A stretch of 64,000 nt of DNA, taken from positions 20,268,001-20,332,000 of the forward strand of contig NC_084827.1 in assembly GCF_033115175.1 (NCBI RefSeq), given 5' to 3'. The position numbers were made by a program, and so were the translations under genes. A model generated the notes under the pieces. The model had not been told where the DNA came from. It did no database searches and worked only from the letters and a program-made list of their open reading frames with translations. The DNA comes from Lepus europaeus (taxonomy: Eukaryota > Chordata > Mammalia > Lagomorpha > Leporidae). Positions 1 through 10,578 of this stretch are shown piece after piece (position 1 is the stretch's first letter; every line of letters starts with the position of its first letter).

Positions 1-1540
1 TTCCGTGGGCAGGAACAACGCTCTGTGTCAGCCACTGCTCCAGCCACGCCCACCCCTACACTAACCAGAGTCCACTCCCAGCACAGTCAGAGTACTCTTA
101 TCCTCGCTGTGTCTCTGCCCCAACTGACTTTTAAAAATCAGCCCATATTTACTGGGCCTCTATTATCATAATGCACTTTCCAGTTCTCGGGAGAGTTCCC
201 TGGAGCTTTATAAGCTCCCTGAATCACTAACAGTTAAGAAAGATTTAAGTTAAAAGAGCACGGAGAAGGGCAGGGAGAAAGGTGCCATTATCTATTCTCT
301 CGGGGCCCAAAAATCACGCCCGTGGAACGCGCTGCCGTGTGTGCTTCTCTGTCTAGTATGTCACGTTTATGCCTTTTAAAACCGTACACAGTAAATAATG
401 TCCAAACGCAGTATCCTTCACTGAAATGGGCATCGTAAATAAAGTTGATGTCCACCACCCCCTCACCCCAACCCCCTCCCACCACCACGGCAAACGCTAC
501 GATGAATCTGTCGAGCTCTTTCTCGCTGTTAAAATGCATTTTATGTACATAATTGTGTCCATTAAAGATTTATTGCCTTGTTTTGTGGTTTCTATTCACA
601 TAAACCAATGTAATGTCCACTCCTTGCTTTTACTCACTCATTATTATTAAAACCCACCTACAGTGACACCGATTGGTCTAACTCATTTCTTATGACTGCT
701 TAGCCGGGTGAGAGGCCAGGCCCCAGGGGACTGCCCAGGTCCAAGGACTGGAGACGGCAACTGGGCTTGACTGAGTTTTCTTTCCAGGCTTTTCAGTGGT
801 ACAAACGCACAGAACCAGCTCATCTCTGTGCTCCAGATCCACCCGCTCTTGCCCTGTCGTTTGCAGTCTCCCTTAGGGAGTGAGGATTCCACACAGTGTG
901 AAGAGAGAAGGACCAGGAGCTCCCAGCATCCGGACCCGACGCTCTGCCTCAGCATCTTTCGTACACCTTAGAAACTGGTACTTTTCTGTTTTACTCCATG
1001 TGTTGTGGCTGCTACTCAGAATGTCTAGGCATTGGTCTGGCAAAGGCCTAAGGTGGAATGAGAGAACGCCAGCCTATGTCGGCACCATTGCAACTTCTAC
1101 ACCGTCCTTGGTGGGACGTGGAGGTGGTTGTGTCACTGAGTGTCCTTGCATGGGCTCCCTCTACATGAGTTTCACCAGCAATGCAGCTACCACCAAATCG
1201 CCAACAACTTCACTGAACCAAACCAACCCCTGACCAGCCTGCACCAGGATGCTACATCCCAGGCCAGCAATGTCACTTGACATTGTCAGACTTTTTTTTT
1301 TTTTTTTAAACTTAAGCCCCTCTATCCACACAACTGAAAAATACAACAGCAAGCCTACCCAAAAACCAATGTAAAAACTCAACCTCTCTCTCCTTCGCCA
1401 CCCCCTACTCCCCCGTCCAGCTTCTCACCCACACCCTTGCAAAGGCCAGCAGCATGTCTAGCTCCCTTGGAATCCATTCTCTACGCAGATGAAGGGTGCT
1501 TTCTTGAAATGAAATATTTCAAATCTTGAGACAAGCAAAG
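1..1540. other. Unassigned sequence
   Basis: No gene, SINE or clear repeat family recognised. The short open frames (for example 288-539 minus and 880-1233 plus) have no family resemblance. A T-run lies at 1291-1305. Confidence 0.5.
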
Positions 1541-2110
1541 AGAAAACTGAACCATCCACATACCCAACTTGATCAATTTTTAACATTTGGTTGTGTTTAC
1601 TCCCCAGCCATGTTTTCACAAAGCCTCTATAAATTTATCTAGGAAGCATAACCATAAACAATATGTGGGATGTTTTTACATATTTTGGGACTTTTCATAA
1701 ACAGCCTCATTTACTATGCATTCTTCTGCAGCTCCCTTGACGTACACGCTGAAGACAGCCGTGCTGATCTATGATGCAACAGTGGCACTGAACTCTGTTA
1801 TGTGGCTACATCGCAATTTATCCATCCCCCCTGCGATTCCTGTTTTTCATTGCTACAATCGGTGCTGGGGTGAGAGTGAGCGACCCTGCAGGCATGCGCA
1901 TAGTAACATCTGTAGGGAATGTGCCTTCGAGTAGAGTGGTTGGGTGTGGAGTACACGCCTTGGCTCTGGCAGATACTGCCAAGTTGCTCTCTACAATGTT
2001 ATGCCCATCTACACTCTTAGCAATGTGAATATAGACTCATGGCCAACGTTTACCAGCCAACAACGCTACCTCGATGTGTGTTCACCAGGCAGTTTCCTGG
2101 TGACGCTCAA
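1540..2110 (+). repeat. Old L1 3'-end-like fragment
   Basis: Phrases such as ACTTGATCAATTTTTAAC and GCAGATACTGCCAAGTTG resemble the 3' part of ancient L1 elements. Family not assigned. Confidence 0.45.
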
Positions 2111-2190
2111 GGTCAGGCAGCCTGGGGGATGCTTACTGGCCATTTGGGCTTCAGATCTGTGCATCACTGGCCAATTTATGCATTTTCAAC

Positions 2191-2844
2191 TTTTTAAAGA
2201 CTTATTCATTTACGTGAAGTGGGGGAGAGAGAAAGAGAGAGAGAAAGAGAGAATATCTTCCATCTCCTGGTTCACTCCCCAAATGGCCACAACAGGGTGC
2301 CCGCACTACGGTGCAGAAGGTTAACTTGACACTTGTACGGCCAGCGTCCCATATGGGTGCTGGTTCATGACCTGGCTGCTCCACTGCTGATCTAACTTCC
2401 TGCTAATGTGCCTGGGAAAAGCAGAGGAAGATGGTCCAAGTACTTGGACCCCTGCCACCCATGTGGGAGACCCAGATGGAGTTCCAGGCTCCTGGCTCCT
2501 GGCTTGGGCCTGGCCCAGCCCTGGCTGTTGCAGGCACCTGGGGAGTGAACCAGCACATGGAAGGTCTCTCCCTTGCTCCTCCTATAACTCTGACTTTCAA
2601 ATTTTAAAAAATGACTTCAACAATTAGGGCTGGACCAGGCAGAAGCCAGGAGCCTGGAACTCCATCTAGGTCTCCCACATGGGTGGCCCTGGCCCAAGTA
2701 CTTGGGCCATCTTCTGCTGTTTCCCAGGCACATTAGCAGGGGGCTAGATTGGAAGTGGAACAGCCATGACACGGGCTGGAGCTCATGTGGGATGCTGGAA
2801 TTGCAGGCAGCCAATTAACCTGATGTCACAGAACACCAGCCCCC
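2191..2844 (-). repeat. C-SINE interrupted by another C-SINE
   Basis: The tail (TTTTAAAGACTTATTCATTT) and TC/GA tract are at 2191-2293, and the rest of the minus-strand element is at 2619-2844, ending CACCAGCCCC. The intervening part is a plus-strand SINE. Confidence 0.85.
2294..2618 (+). repeat. C-SINE nested in the preceding element
   Basis: Full-length plus-strand copy: head GGGTGCCCGCACTACGGTGC, CATATGGGTGCTGGTTC, then a TTTCAAATTTTAAAAAA tail. Confidence 0.85.
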
Positions 2845-3002
2845 ACATTTTCAAATTTTTTAAAAACGAAAGATTTGTAGGACATTTTAATTTACTTTAG
2901 GTATTAAGTCACGGGTTATTTTCAGGGCAGAAATTGTCTCTAATCTGTGTTAAGTCTTTACCTGTGTTCATAGTATCTTTTGTTGCACAAAAGTTCTGAC
3001 TT

Positions 3003-3323
3003 TAATTTTAAAAATGTATTTAGTTGAAAGGCAGAGTTACAGAGAGAGGGGGAGGGGGAGAGAGAGAGAGAGAGAGATGTTCCATCTTCTGATTCACTCC
3101 TCAAATGCCCAGAACAGCCAGGACTTTACTAAGCCAAAGCCAGGAGCCCAGAACTCCATCCAAGTCTCCCACGTGAGTGGCAGGAGCCCAAGCACATTGG
3201 CTGCCTTCCAGCTGCATGAGCAGGAAACTGGATTGGAGCTGGCGGAGCTGGAATCGGGCCAGGCACTCTGATACAGGATTCAGGCGTCCCAAGCTCAAAC
3301 CACTGTGCCATAATGCCAGTTCC
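3003..3323 (-). repeat. C-SINE
   Basis: Begins with the A/T tail complement and a GA-rich tract (3038-3076) and ends with the tRNA-like head complement AATGCCAGTTCC. Confidence 0.85.
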
Positions 3324-3499
3324 AATAAATAAAATTTATTAAAAAATGTAAAGTCTTGCTTTTCAACAAGAGTGTTTAATCCATACCAAATGTTTACATG
3401 GTATCTACAGAGACTTATTATCCCATGAGGAGAGTCATTTGTCTCAGCACCGGGTATTAAGTAGTCCTTGTTTTCCACGTGAATGTATCGCAACCTCAT

Positions 3500-4090
3500 C
3501 ATACATCAAGTTTCCAAATATGAGTGAGTTTATTTTCTGGGCTACTTTTCCGTCTCTGTGCTAATACCACACTGTCTCAGCTACTGTAACTTCATCATAA
3601 ATCTTCACATCTCTGAGGGAAAGCTCCCCGGCCCTCGCTATGCCTCTTCATGGTTATTTTAGCTCTTTTCTTCATGTTCTCCCATATTAATATTAGAATA
3701 AGCTTGTCAAGTCCCACAAAAAATTCCACAGGAATTTTCCCTTGTATTGCTTTAAATTTATAGATTAAATTGAGAAGGGCTGACATCTTTATGGTAGTAT
3801 CTCCAACCCATGAATATTAACCTTGAACATTTAGAAATCTCCATTTAGTTAGATCTTCTTTTATGTCCTTTTATATTTTGTGATTTTTCTCCATAAAGGT
3901 CTTGGGCATCTTTTGTTAGATTTATGCCAAAGCGTCTTAAAGTTTTGTTACAGTTGTGAGCGATATTTGTTCTACTAAATATTCGAATTGATAGTGACCA
4001 AATTGCAAGGAAATAATATGGATTTTTCTATGTTAACCTCTTTCAGCAGCCTTGTTGAATTCTCTCTAATTCTATTTGTTTTTCTGGTAA
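3500..4090 (-). repeat. L1 ORF2 C-terminal fragment
   Basis: The minus-strand translation 3595-3786 contains KIPVEFFVGLDKLILILIWE, the segment after the L1 reverse transcriptase. The rest continues as AT-rich L1. Confidence 0.75.
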
Positions 4091-4812
4091 AAAAAAAAAA
4101 TTCCTAAGACTTCCGCCTCAACAGATAGCAGTCTAGACACACTGACAAGTCTGTGGTCAGGTTCATGTCCATCCTGCTGGAAACACAGTTCCTGTGGCAC
4201 AGCAGAGACCGCAGGATATCAGTGAAACCTCCAAGGCACCAAGCAAGTTGAAGCCAAAGGCAGGAGTGACATACAGCAGGGAGGGGCTGCCCTGAGTGCA
4301 AATGTCACCATGTGTATACGCAGCAAGATAAACATTGCAAGACCCAACTTTGGCCAGCAGCAAGGAGAAGCAGGACGAGGACCCCTGCAGTAGGCAGAGA
4401 CCCTGGGAGACGATCACAGTGATCAGGTTAGTGTGTTCACTGGCACCCAGGAAAAACAAATACGGATCTCTGAGAAAACCAGCCTCGGTAAAACTCCATG
4501 GTTCCCACGGATGGATATCAGCCAACATGAACCCACAATCAAAATCACCAAAGATACAAGCAATCAAACTGCCCTGAGTGGGAGGAGAAACAACCAACAA
4601 CACGGTTGGGTCCCCATGGATGCCAGATGTTGGAACAATCAAAAAGCATAAGATAAGTGTGGAGGGAATGTGTGGAGAAATAAAATATTGATCACAAAAA
4701 TGGGCTAGCAATGCACAACTAACACTGGGAAGAACTGACAAACACTGATGGCTGTGTTGTTCTTTCAGTAGCAAAAAATTTTTTTAAAAAAACCATTTTA
4801 TTTACTCATTTA
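4090..4812. other. Unassigned sequence, possibly old L1
   Basis: The minus frame 4163-4774 (203 codons) is open but matches no family I know. The plus strand has an A-rich, L1-like composition in its second half. Treated as non-coding. Confidence 0.35.
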
Positions 4813-4853
4813 CTTTTTAAAGATTTACTTATTTTAATTTGGAAGTCAGCCTT

Positions 4854-5194
4854 GGTGCTGGCACTATGGTGCAGCAGGTTAAAGTCCTGGCCTGAAGCAC
4901 CGGCATCCCATATGGGTGCTGGTTCAAGTCCTGGCTGCTCCTCTATTGATCCAGCTCTCTGCTGTGGCCTGGGAAAGCAGTTGAAGATGGCCCAAGTCCT
5001 TGGGCCCCTGCACCTGCGTGGGAGATCCAGAAGAAGCTCCTGGCTTCTGGCTTCAGATTGGCGCAGCTCCGGCCATTGCGGCCATCTGGGGAGTGAACCA
5101 GCGGATGGAAGATCTCTCTGTCTCTACCTCTTTCTATAACTCTGTCTTTCAAATAAATAAAATAAATCTTCAAAAGAAAAAGAAAAAGAAATAA
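4854..5194 (+). repeat. C-SINE nested in an older one, with target duplication
   Basis: Plus-strand copy with an A-rich AAAAAGAAAAAG tail. The 11-bp duplication AAGTCAGCCTT occurs at 4843-4853 and 5195-5205. Confidence 0.9.
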
Positions 5195-5207
5195 AGTCAG
5201 CCTTACA

Positions 5208-5211
<4 letters not shown>

Positions 5212-5258
<47 letters not shown>
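5212..5258. repeat. (GA)n microsatellite
   Basis: Pure GA dinucleotide run inside the C-SINE TC tract. Confidence 0.95.
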
Positions 5259-5260
<2 letters not shown>

Positions 5261-5524
5261 TCTTCCATCCACTGGTTCACTCCCCAAATGGCCACAATGT
5301 CCAGGGCTGGGCCAAACCAAAACCAGCAGCCTGGAGCTCCATCCAAGTCTCCCAAGTGGATGTCAGGGGCTCAAGGACTTGGGCCATCCTCTGCTGCCTT
5401 CCCAGATGCATAAGCAGGGAGCTAGATTGGAAGTGGAGCAGCCAGGACTCAAACCAGCACTCATGTGAGATGCTGGCATCACAGGTAGCTCAGCCCACTG
5501 TGCCACAACTCTGGCTATACCCTC

Positions 5525-6140
5525 AAAAATGCAGTTTTAAAATTAAAAGGCCAGAATGTGGCGAGTAGCATACTAGAGACAATTGAAGATTTAGTTGAAG
5601 AGAGAATTGGTGAACTAGAAGACAAATATGAAGATAGTAGCAATAAGTTAATACAAATTATGACACAGAAACAATGAAAAAGTTGAAGAGATGAAAGATA
5701 ATCTGGGGGCCAGTGCTGTGGCACAGTAGGTTAATCCTCCATCTGCAGTGCCGGCATCCCATATGGGTGCTGGTTCTAGTCCCAGCTGCTCCTCTTCTGA
5801 CCAGTTCTCTGCTATGTCCTGGGAAAGCAGTTGAAGATGGCCCCTAGTCCTTGGGCCCCTGTACCCATGTGGGAGACCAGGAGGAGGCTCCTGGCTCCTG
5901 GTTTCCAATTGGCCCAGCTCTAGCCATAGCAGCCATTTGGGAAGTGAACCAGTGGATGGAAGACTTTCTCTCTGTCTCTCCCTCTCACTGTCTGTAACTC
6001 TACCTGTCAAATAAATAAACAAAAATATCTTTAAAGAAAAGAAAAGAAAAAATAACCTGGCATACATCTAGGAAGAGTCTGAGAGGAGAGTTGGAGAGAG
6101 AATGACAGAATTTTCTAACATTGAGATAAGATAGCAATCT
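5525..6140 (+). repeat. L1 ORF1-like fragment
   Basis: The plus frame has IEDLVEERIGELEDK followed by QIMTQK, the coiled-coil part of L1/HAL1 ORF1. Interrupted by the SINE at 5706-6045. Confidence 0.6.
5706..6045 (+). repeat. C-SINE
   Basis: Head GGGGCCAGTGCTGTGGC, tail CAAATAAATAAAC followed by a GAAAA-rich run. It is inserted in an L1-ORF1-like fragment. Confidence 0.9.
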
Positions 6141-6840
6141 TCATTTATCACAAGCAGGATCCATTAAAAACAAAAAACAAAACAAAACAAAAAAAACACT
6201 CCCAGGGTGGTGGGTAGAACATCCACAAATTCTTCAGTGGTTGATCCTCCCGATAGTGGAAGCTACTTTCTCCTCCATGAATGTGGGGTTGGTTCGAGGA
6301 CTTTCGTATCTCTTAGCTTTTCTTCCCCATTTTCCACTTATTTTTCTTGCTCTTTCTTCTGACGGACTGCCTCAATTCCCTCCTCCTAGTGTGATGATCC
6401 TAGTTTGTGCCTTCTTTTAGCAATTATATTTTCCATATCTAATATTATATATAGTTCAGCTACTGTATTTTTCACATCCAATGTTCTATTTCTGCTTGGT
6501 TCTCTTTTTGAGTTTTCTTATTTCAGTTCATCTTGTTAATATCACCCTTGATCTTTCAATGTTTATGACGCCAAATAGAAAACTTTGGCCCATCTGTTTT
6601 AATAGCTATGCTTTTGATGGAAGCAGAAATCCAATATGTTGTTTTTGTTTCGGAACATTTGTGCTCCTCAGGGTTCACTTTTGCCTGCAGCACTGGCTAC
6701 CCGGTTGGGACATGCAGGCCAGGTCTCTGTGTCTGTCGGTCCTGATTAGCTCTGGGACTATGTGCGGAGAAGAGATTTTGGGCGGAAAGCCTCAGATATT
6801 AGAAAACATCAGTCCTCACCCACAGAACAATTTCTTTTTC
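6140..6840. other. AT-rich sequence, probable old L1
   Basis: Contains CAAAACAAAAC runs and T-rich stretches like antisense L1 5' regions. No boundary can be set. Confidence 0.35.
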
Positions 6841-7160
6841 TTTTTTAAAAGATGTATTTATTTATTTCAAAGAGTTAGAGGCGGGGGAGAGAGGGAGAGG
6901 CAAAGAGAGAGAGAGAGAGACGTGTCCACTGGCTCACTCCCCAGCTCTGGGCCAGGCTGAAGTCAGGAGTTAGAGTTAGGAGCTTCATCCAAGTCTCCCA
7001 CATGGGCGGTAGGGGTCCAAACACTTGGGCCATCTTCTGCCGCAGGGAGAAGATCCAGCAGGTAGCTGGATTGGCAGTATGGAAGCCGGGGCACGAACAG
7101 GCACCCATATGGGATGTATGCTGTAGGTGGTGGCTCAACCTGCCATGCACGACGCCAGCC
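6841..7160 (-). repeat. C-SINE
   Basis: Minus-strand copy from TTTTTTAAAAGATGTATTTATTT to GACGCCAGCC. Confidence 0.85.
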
Positions 7161-8200
7161 GTGAAACAACTTCTTCTGTCAGGGCCTCCCCACCCCTCTC
7201 CCCAGAGCAAGGCCACATTAGGAGACTACAGTTTACTACAATCTACTGGGCCTGGGGATTTACAGATTGAGGGGTGAGGAAGAGACTGCTCAATGATGAC
7301 AAGTCCTGGCTTTTTCTCAATGTAGGGCTTCTCCCCCCTTAGCCCCCACAGCTGTGCACAGAACGCGTACTATTTCTCCCAAAGCAACAACACAGAGGGA
7401 AGCAAATAACAACTCCCACAGTCCCCAGGGATGCTTTGTGTTTCTTGCAAATAGTTTCCCCGGGGGAAGCCAGAGTGCAGCTAGCCGAGCATCTGGGTAG
7501 GAAACGGAGCTGCCTGCCGTTCCTGCTCGTGGATGCGAAGCTTCTCTTTCGCCTTTAAGGGCAGGTCTGAGAGATCCCGCTGTTTCTGAAGTTCTCGCCT
7601 GCTTTCCTGGTCTGTTGCAGCCAGCTTGCTTTCAGATGCTGCCGGGCCCCTTTCTTCCAGGTTAGGGGCTTTCTTCAGATGTTGACAGTCCTTGGCTGGC
7701 TGTTTGTAACCTGCCGTGAGATGCTACTGAGCTGTTTGGAAGCTCGGAGTCCCAGGTGGGCCAGGAGTGGACAACCTGTGCAGACTCTGAGCATCTCTGT
7801 GGAGTCCTTCGGGCAGACGGGTTGGGTGTACCTGTGTCAGTTCCCTTAGGTCTTTCTTCTCGGGGACCTAGAAGGGATGAAGGCTGGGCAGTCTCAGGGT
7901 GTCGCAAACTTCATACCTGGCTTCCTCACTCCAGGAAAAACTTCTGCCAGGGTGGAAGGGACCGTGTGGCAGCTGAGATCCTGGTCCCACTGCTTCCTGA
8001 ACAGCTGCAACCAGTTATCCCTGTTCACCTTCACCACTACCACAACCTCCCCCTCACCCCCATGGACACGTATATCCCAGCAGTAGCAGGCAGGGACTGA
8101 AGCTGCCCGGGAGGTGCCCCACTCACCCACTAGCTCGGACCTGCTGAGTCAGCAACCTCTTGTCCATCTACTTCCTGGTTTCTCAAATATTATTGCTGAC
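7161..8200. other. Unassigned sequence
   Basis: Moderately GC-rich; no SINE and no family recognised. Overlapping short frames on both strands look like chance. Confidence 0.45.
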
Positions 8201-8550
8201 AACTTCTTGCTTGTTTTTCTGGTCCTTACAGATTTATTTTTTTTTTAAATCCCTTTACTGTAGTTTTAGCTGCATACCAGAAGGTAGAAAAAAAATAGAT
8301 TCATGTGTTCCACCGGTGGTCTTTTCCTGGGAGCCTACACTTTCTATGTAGACAATCATTACCTCTGCAATGGTAACAATATTTTTTCTTTCAATTCTTA
8401 GACTTTGATGTCATTTTGCATAGACTGTCAAGTGTTGTGCTGAACAGATGTTGTAGGGAACTCCGCCTCTCCTCTGATTTTTGTCAGGAGTGACTCCTAT
8501 GCTGTTGGCCACAGCTGTTTTTGATAAATTCCCTTGATCGGTACATCATA
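8200..8550 (-). repeat. L1 antisense, probable
   Basis: TTGTGCTGAACAGATGTTGTAGGG and following text resemble the minus strand of L1 ORF2, diverged. Confidence 0.4.
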
Positions 8551-8925
8551 CAGGTTAATCTTTGACTATAAACCACAAAACCACCACAAACAGCGGCTTA
8601 AACAAGTTAAAATCTTACTTCTCTCTAAGCAGCCCAAAGCTGAAAGAGAAGCCCCTAAGCCCTTGGGAGCTTGCCCCCCCCCCCCCCCCCCCCAGTTCTC
8701 CATCTCCCACGTGAGGCTTACGGCTCACAAAGACAGCTTCAGACAAGCCTCAATCCAGCAAGAAGGAAAGAGGAAAAGAGAAGGGAACGCCACACCCCCT
8801 CCAGTCAAGGCTGCCTATCAGAAGTTACACACATCACTTCAGTTTACAACTCATTGGCTGGAACCGATTCATAGAGCCACACCCAGCTGAAAGGAAGTCT
8901 GGGAAATGCAGTTCTTCACTTCCAG
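8550..8925. repeat. Old interspersed repeat, family not assigned
   Basis: ACCACAAACAGCGGCTTAAAC at one end and GGAAGTCTGGGAAATGCAG at the other are phrases seen in ancient mammalian repeats. A run of 20 C lies at 8674-8693. Confidence 0.4.
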
Positions 8926-9596
8926 CCATTCCATACTTGGCTAATCTGATGATTTTCAGCCTTAGCCATATCTGTAGTAATACTCATGTCACTTTTCACC
9001 CTTAATGTAAGTCATGCTTTTTGCACTTTTCAATCAGTACTTTTGTTGATCCCATCTATTATTTGTTTTCTATTCATCAATTTCTACTCTTTCATTCTTT
9101 CCATGTGTTTCTTTAAAAAAAAAAAAGATTTATTTTATTTATTTGAAAGACAGGGTTACAGAGAGAGGTAGAGACAGAGAATGAGGTCTTTCATCCTCTG
9201 GTTCACTCTACAATTGGCCACAATGGCTGGAGCTGCACCAATCTGAAGCTAGGAGCTTCTTCTGGGTCTCCCACATGGGTGCAGGGGCCCAAGCACTTGG
9301 GCCATCTTCCACTGCTTTCCCAGGCCACAGCAGAGAGCTGGATTAGAAGAGGAGCAGCCAGGACTAGAACCAGCGCCCATATGGGATGCCAGTGCTTCAG
9401 GCCAGGGCTTTAACCCACTGAGCCACAGCGCCGGCCCTTCCATGTGTTTCTAAATTGTTGGGATTATTCCCCCAACACTTTGAAATAAACACTTAATTCA
9501 ATGATTGTCTTACTTCTTGATAAAGTAATTAAGGATAAAAAGTTATTACAATTACCACTTTAATTGCATCCATAAGTTTTGATGTGTAGTACTATT
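8925..9596 (-). repeat. L1 antisense, left of the retrovirus
   Basis: TTAATTGCATCCATAAGTTT and the surrounding text match the minus strand of L1. The continuation is at 15051-15115, beyond the retrovirus. Also split by the SINE at 9113-9437. Confidence 0.6.
9113..9437 (-). repeat. C-SINE with 14-bp target duplication
   Basis: A full minus-strand copy flanked by TTCCATGTGTTTCT at 9099-9112 and 9438-9451, inside antisense L1 sequence. Confidence 0.92.
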
Positions 9597-9984
9597 TGTG
9601 AGAGTCTTGAATCTACACGGGTCCGAGACACCTCCCCCACTCTTTCCCTGCATCAAGAAAACAAAAACACAGAGGTGCCCATGCACTTGGAGAGCCTCAC
9701 TGTCCCACAGTTTGTCCCAGCTGCAAATCAGGGAGACATCCTGTCCCTCCCAGTCCCTATCACTGTCCCAGTTGTGACAGCCCCGGGGACTCCCTGTGTC
9801 AGGGACACCTGTCTCATGGTATCTGGGATCCTCTCCTGCAGCTATAAAACCCCAGCATCACACATGAGCCCCCAGCTCCTCTCCCTCTGAGGCGGCTCCT
9901 GAAAGTTCTTTGCCCCAATAAAATTCTTTCTTTGCTCACTGTGGTCTTGATTGTGGTTCTCAGTCATGGTCGAAAACCCTAACA
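9597..9984 (+). repeat. 5' LTR of the endogenous retrovirus
   Basis: Starts TGTGAGAG and ends CCCTAACA. It contains a TATAAAA box (9843-9849) and AATAAA (9917-9922), so the U3-R-U5 order is plus. It lacks about 75 bp just upstream of the TATA box that the 3' LTR has (about 14826-14905). Confidence 0.9.
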
Positions 9985-9986
9985 GC

Positions 9987-10004
9987 TGTTGCTGAAACCC
10001 AAGA
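9987..10004 (+). promoter_or_regulatory. Primer-binding site, tRNA-Phe-like
   Basis: Two bases after the 5' LTR the sequence reads TGTTGCTGAAACCCAAGA. It agrees at 14 of 18 positions with the complement of the tRNA-Phe 3' end (TGGTGCCGAAACCCGGGA). No other primer type I tried fitted as well. Confidence 0.7.
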
Positions 10005-10578
10005 GGGGCACTGTGGCCACTGGGTCTGGCCCCTCCATGGCCGAGCCCAAGTGACCAGAACTGCCTACCAGAGCTGGCTTGAGCCTCAAACACCTGCAGT
10101 GCCTGCCCCCCCACCCCATCCCAGTCATTGTAAATTTCAATGGACTCGGAAATCCTGCTGGCTCCTGATCTCCCTCGTCTTCACCGGGCTCTTCACATGC
10201 GCCTCTAGCACTGCTAACAGTGAGTGGATCTCTCATCTCCGAGCTGTCTGTCTGAAAAGTCGTGCCCACATGCTAAACAGCCTCCCTCGGCTCCCGGGCC
10301 CCTCCCAGCTCTCAGTCGGGGACGCCTGCACTAGAGGCCTGAGCCTGACTCTCTGCAGTGTGCCGCCCCTCGCGGGGGACGCCACACTCTCCTGGTCCTC
10401 TCACTTTCCTATGCAGTGCCACCCCCCCCCCCTTTCTCTCTCTGGTTTCGTTCACATCTGCCCTGGCTCCAGCCTCAGCTGCCCCTCGTTCCCGGCCCGT
10501 TTGTAGGAGGGCTCTCCTCAGTGCCTACTGTCTCACCCTAATTCATCTGTGCCTCTCGCTCACCTGTCTGAAAACACT
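10005..10578 (+). other. Retroviral leader between PBS and gag
   Basis: Pyrimidine-rich leader with no coding signal I trust. It contains C-runs near 10424-10434. It precedes the ATG at 10579 that fits the gag start. Confidence 0.55.

Larger units (their letters stand above)
4813..5517 (-). repeat. C-SINE interrupted by another C-SINE
   Basis: The tail end (TTTTTAAAGATTTACTTATTT) is at 4813-4853 and the rest at 5195-5517, with a (GA)n run. It is split by the plus-strand SINE at 4854-5194. Confidence 0.88.

Noticed and set aside
4163-4774. 203-codon minus-strand frame, at first thought membrane-like
   Set aside because: Hydrophobic in places, but no receptor motif or family pattern, and the DNA looks like old L1.
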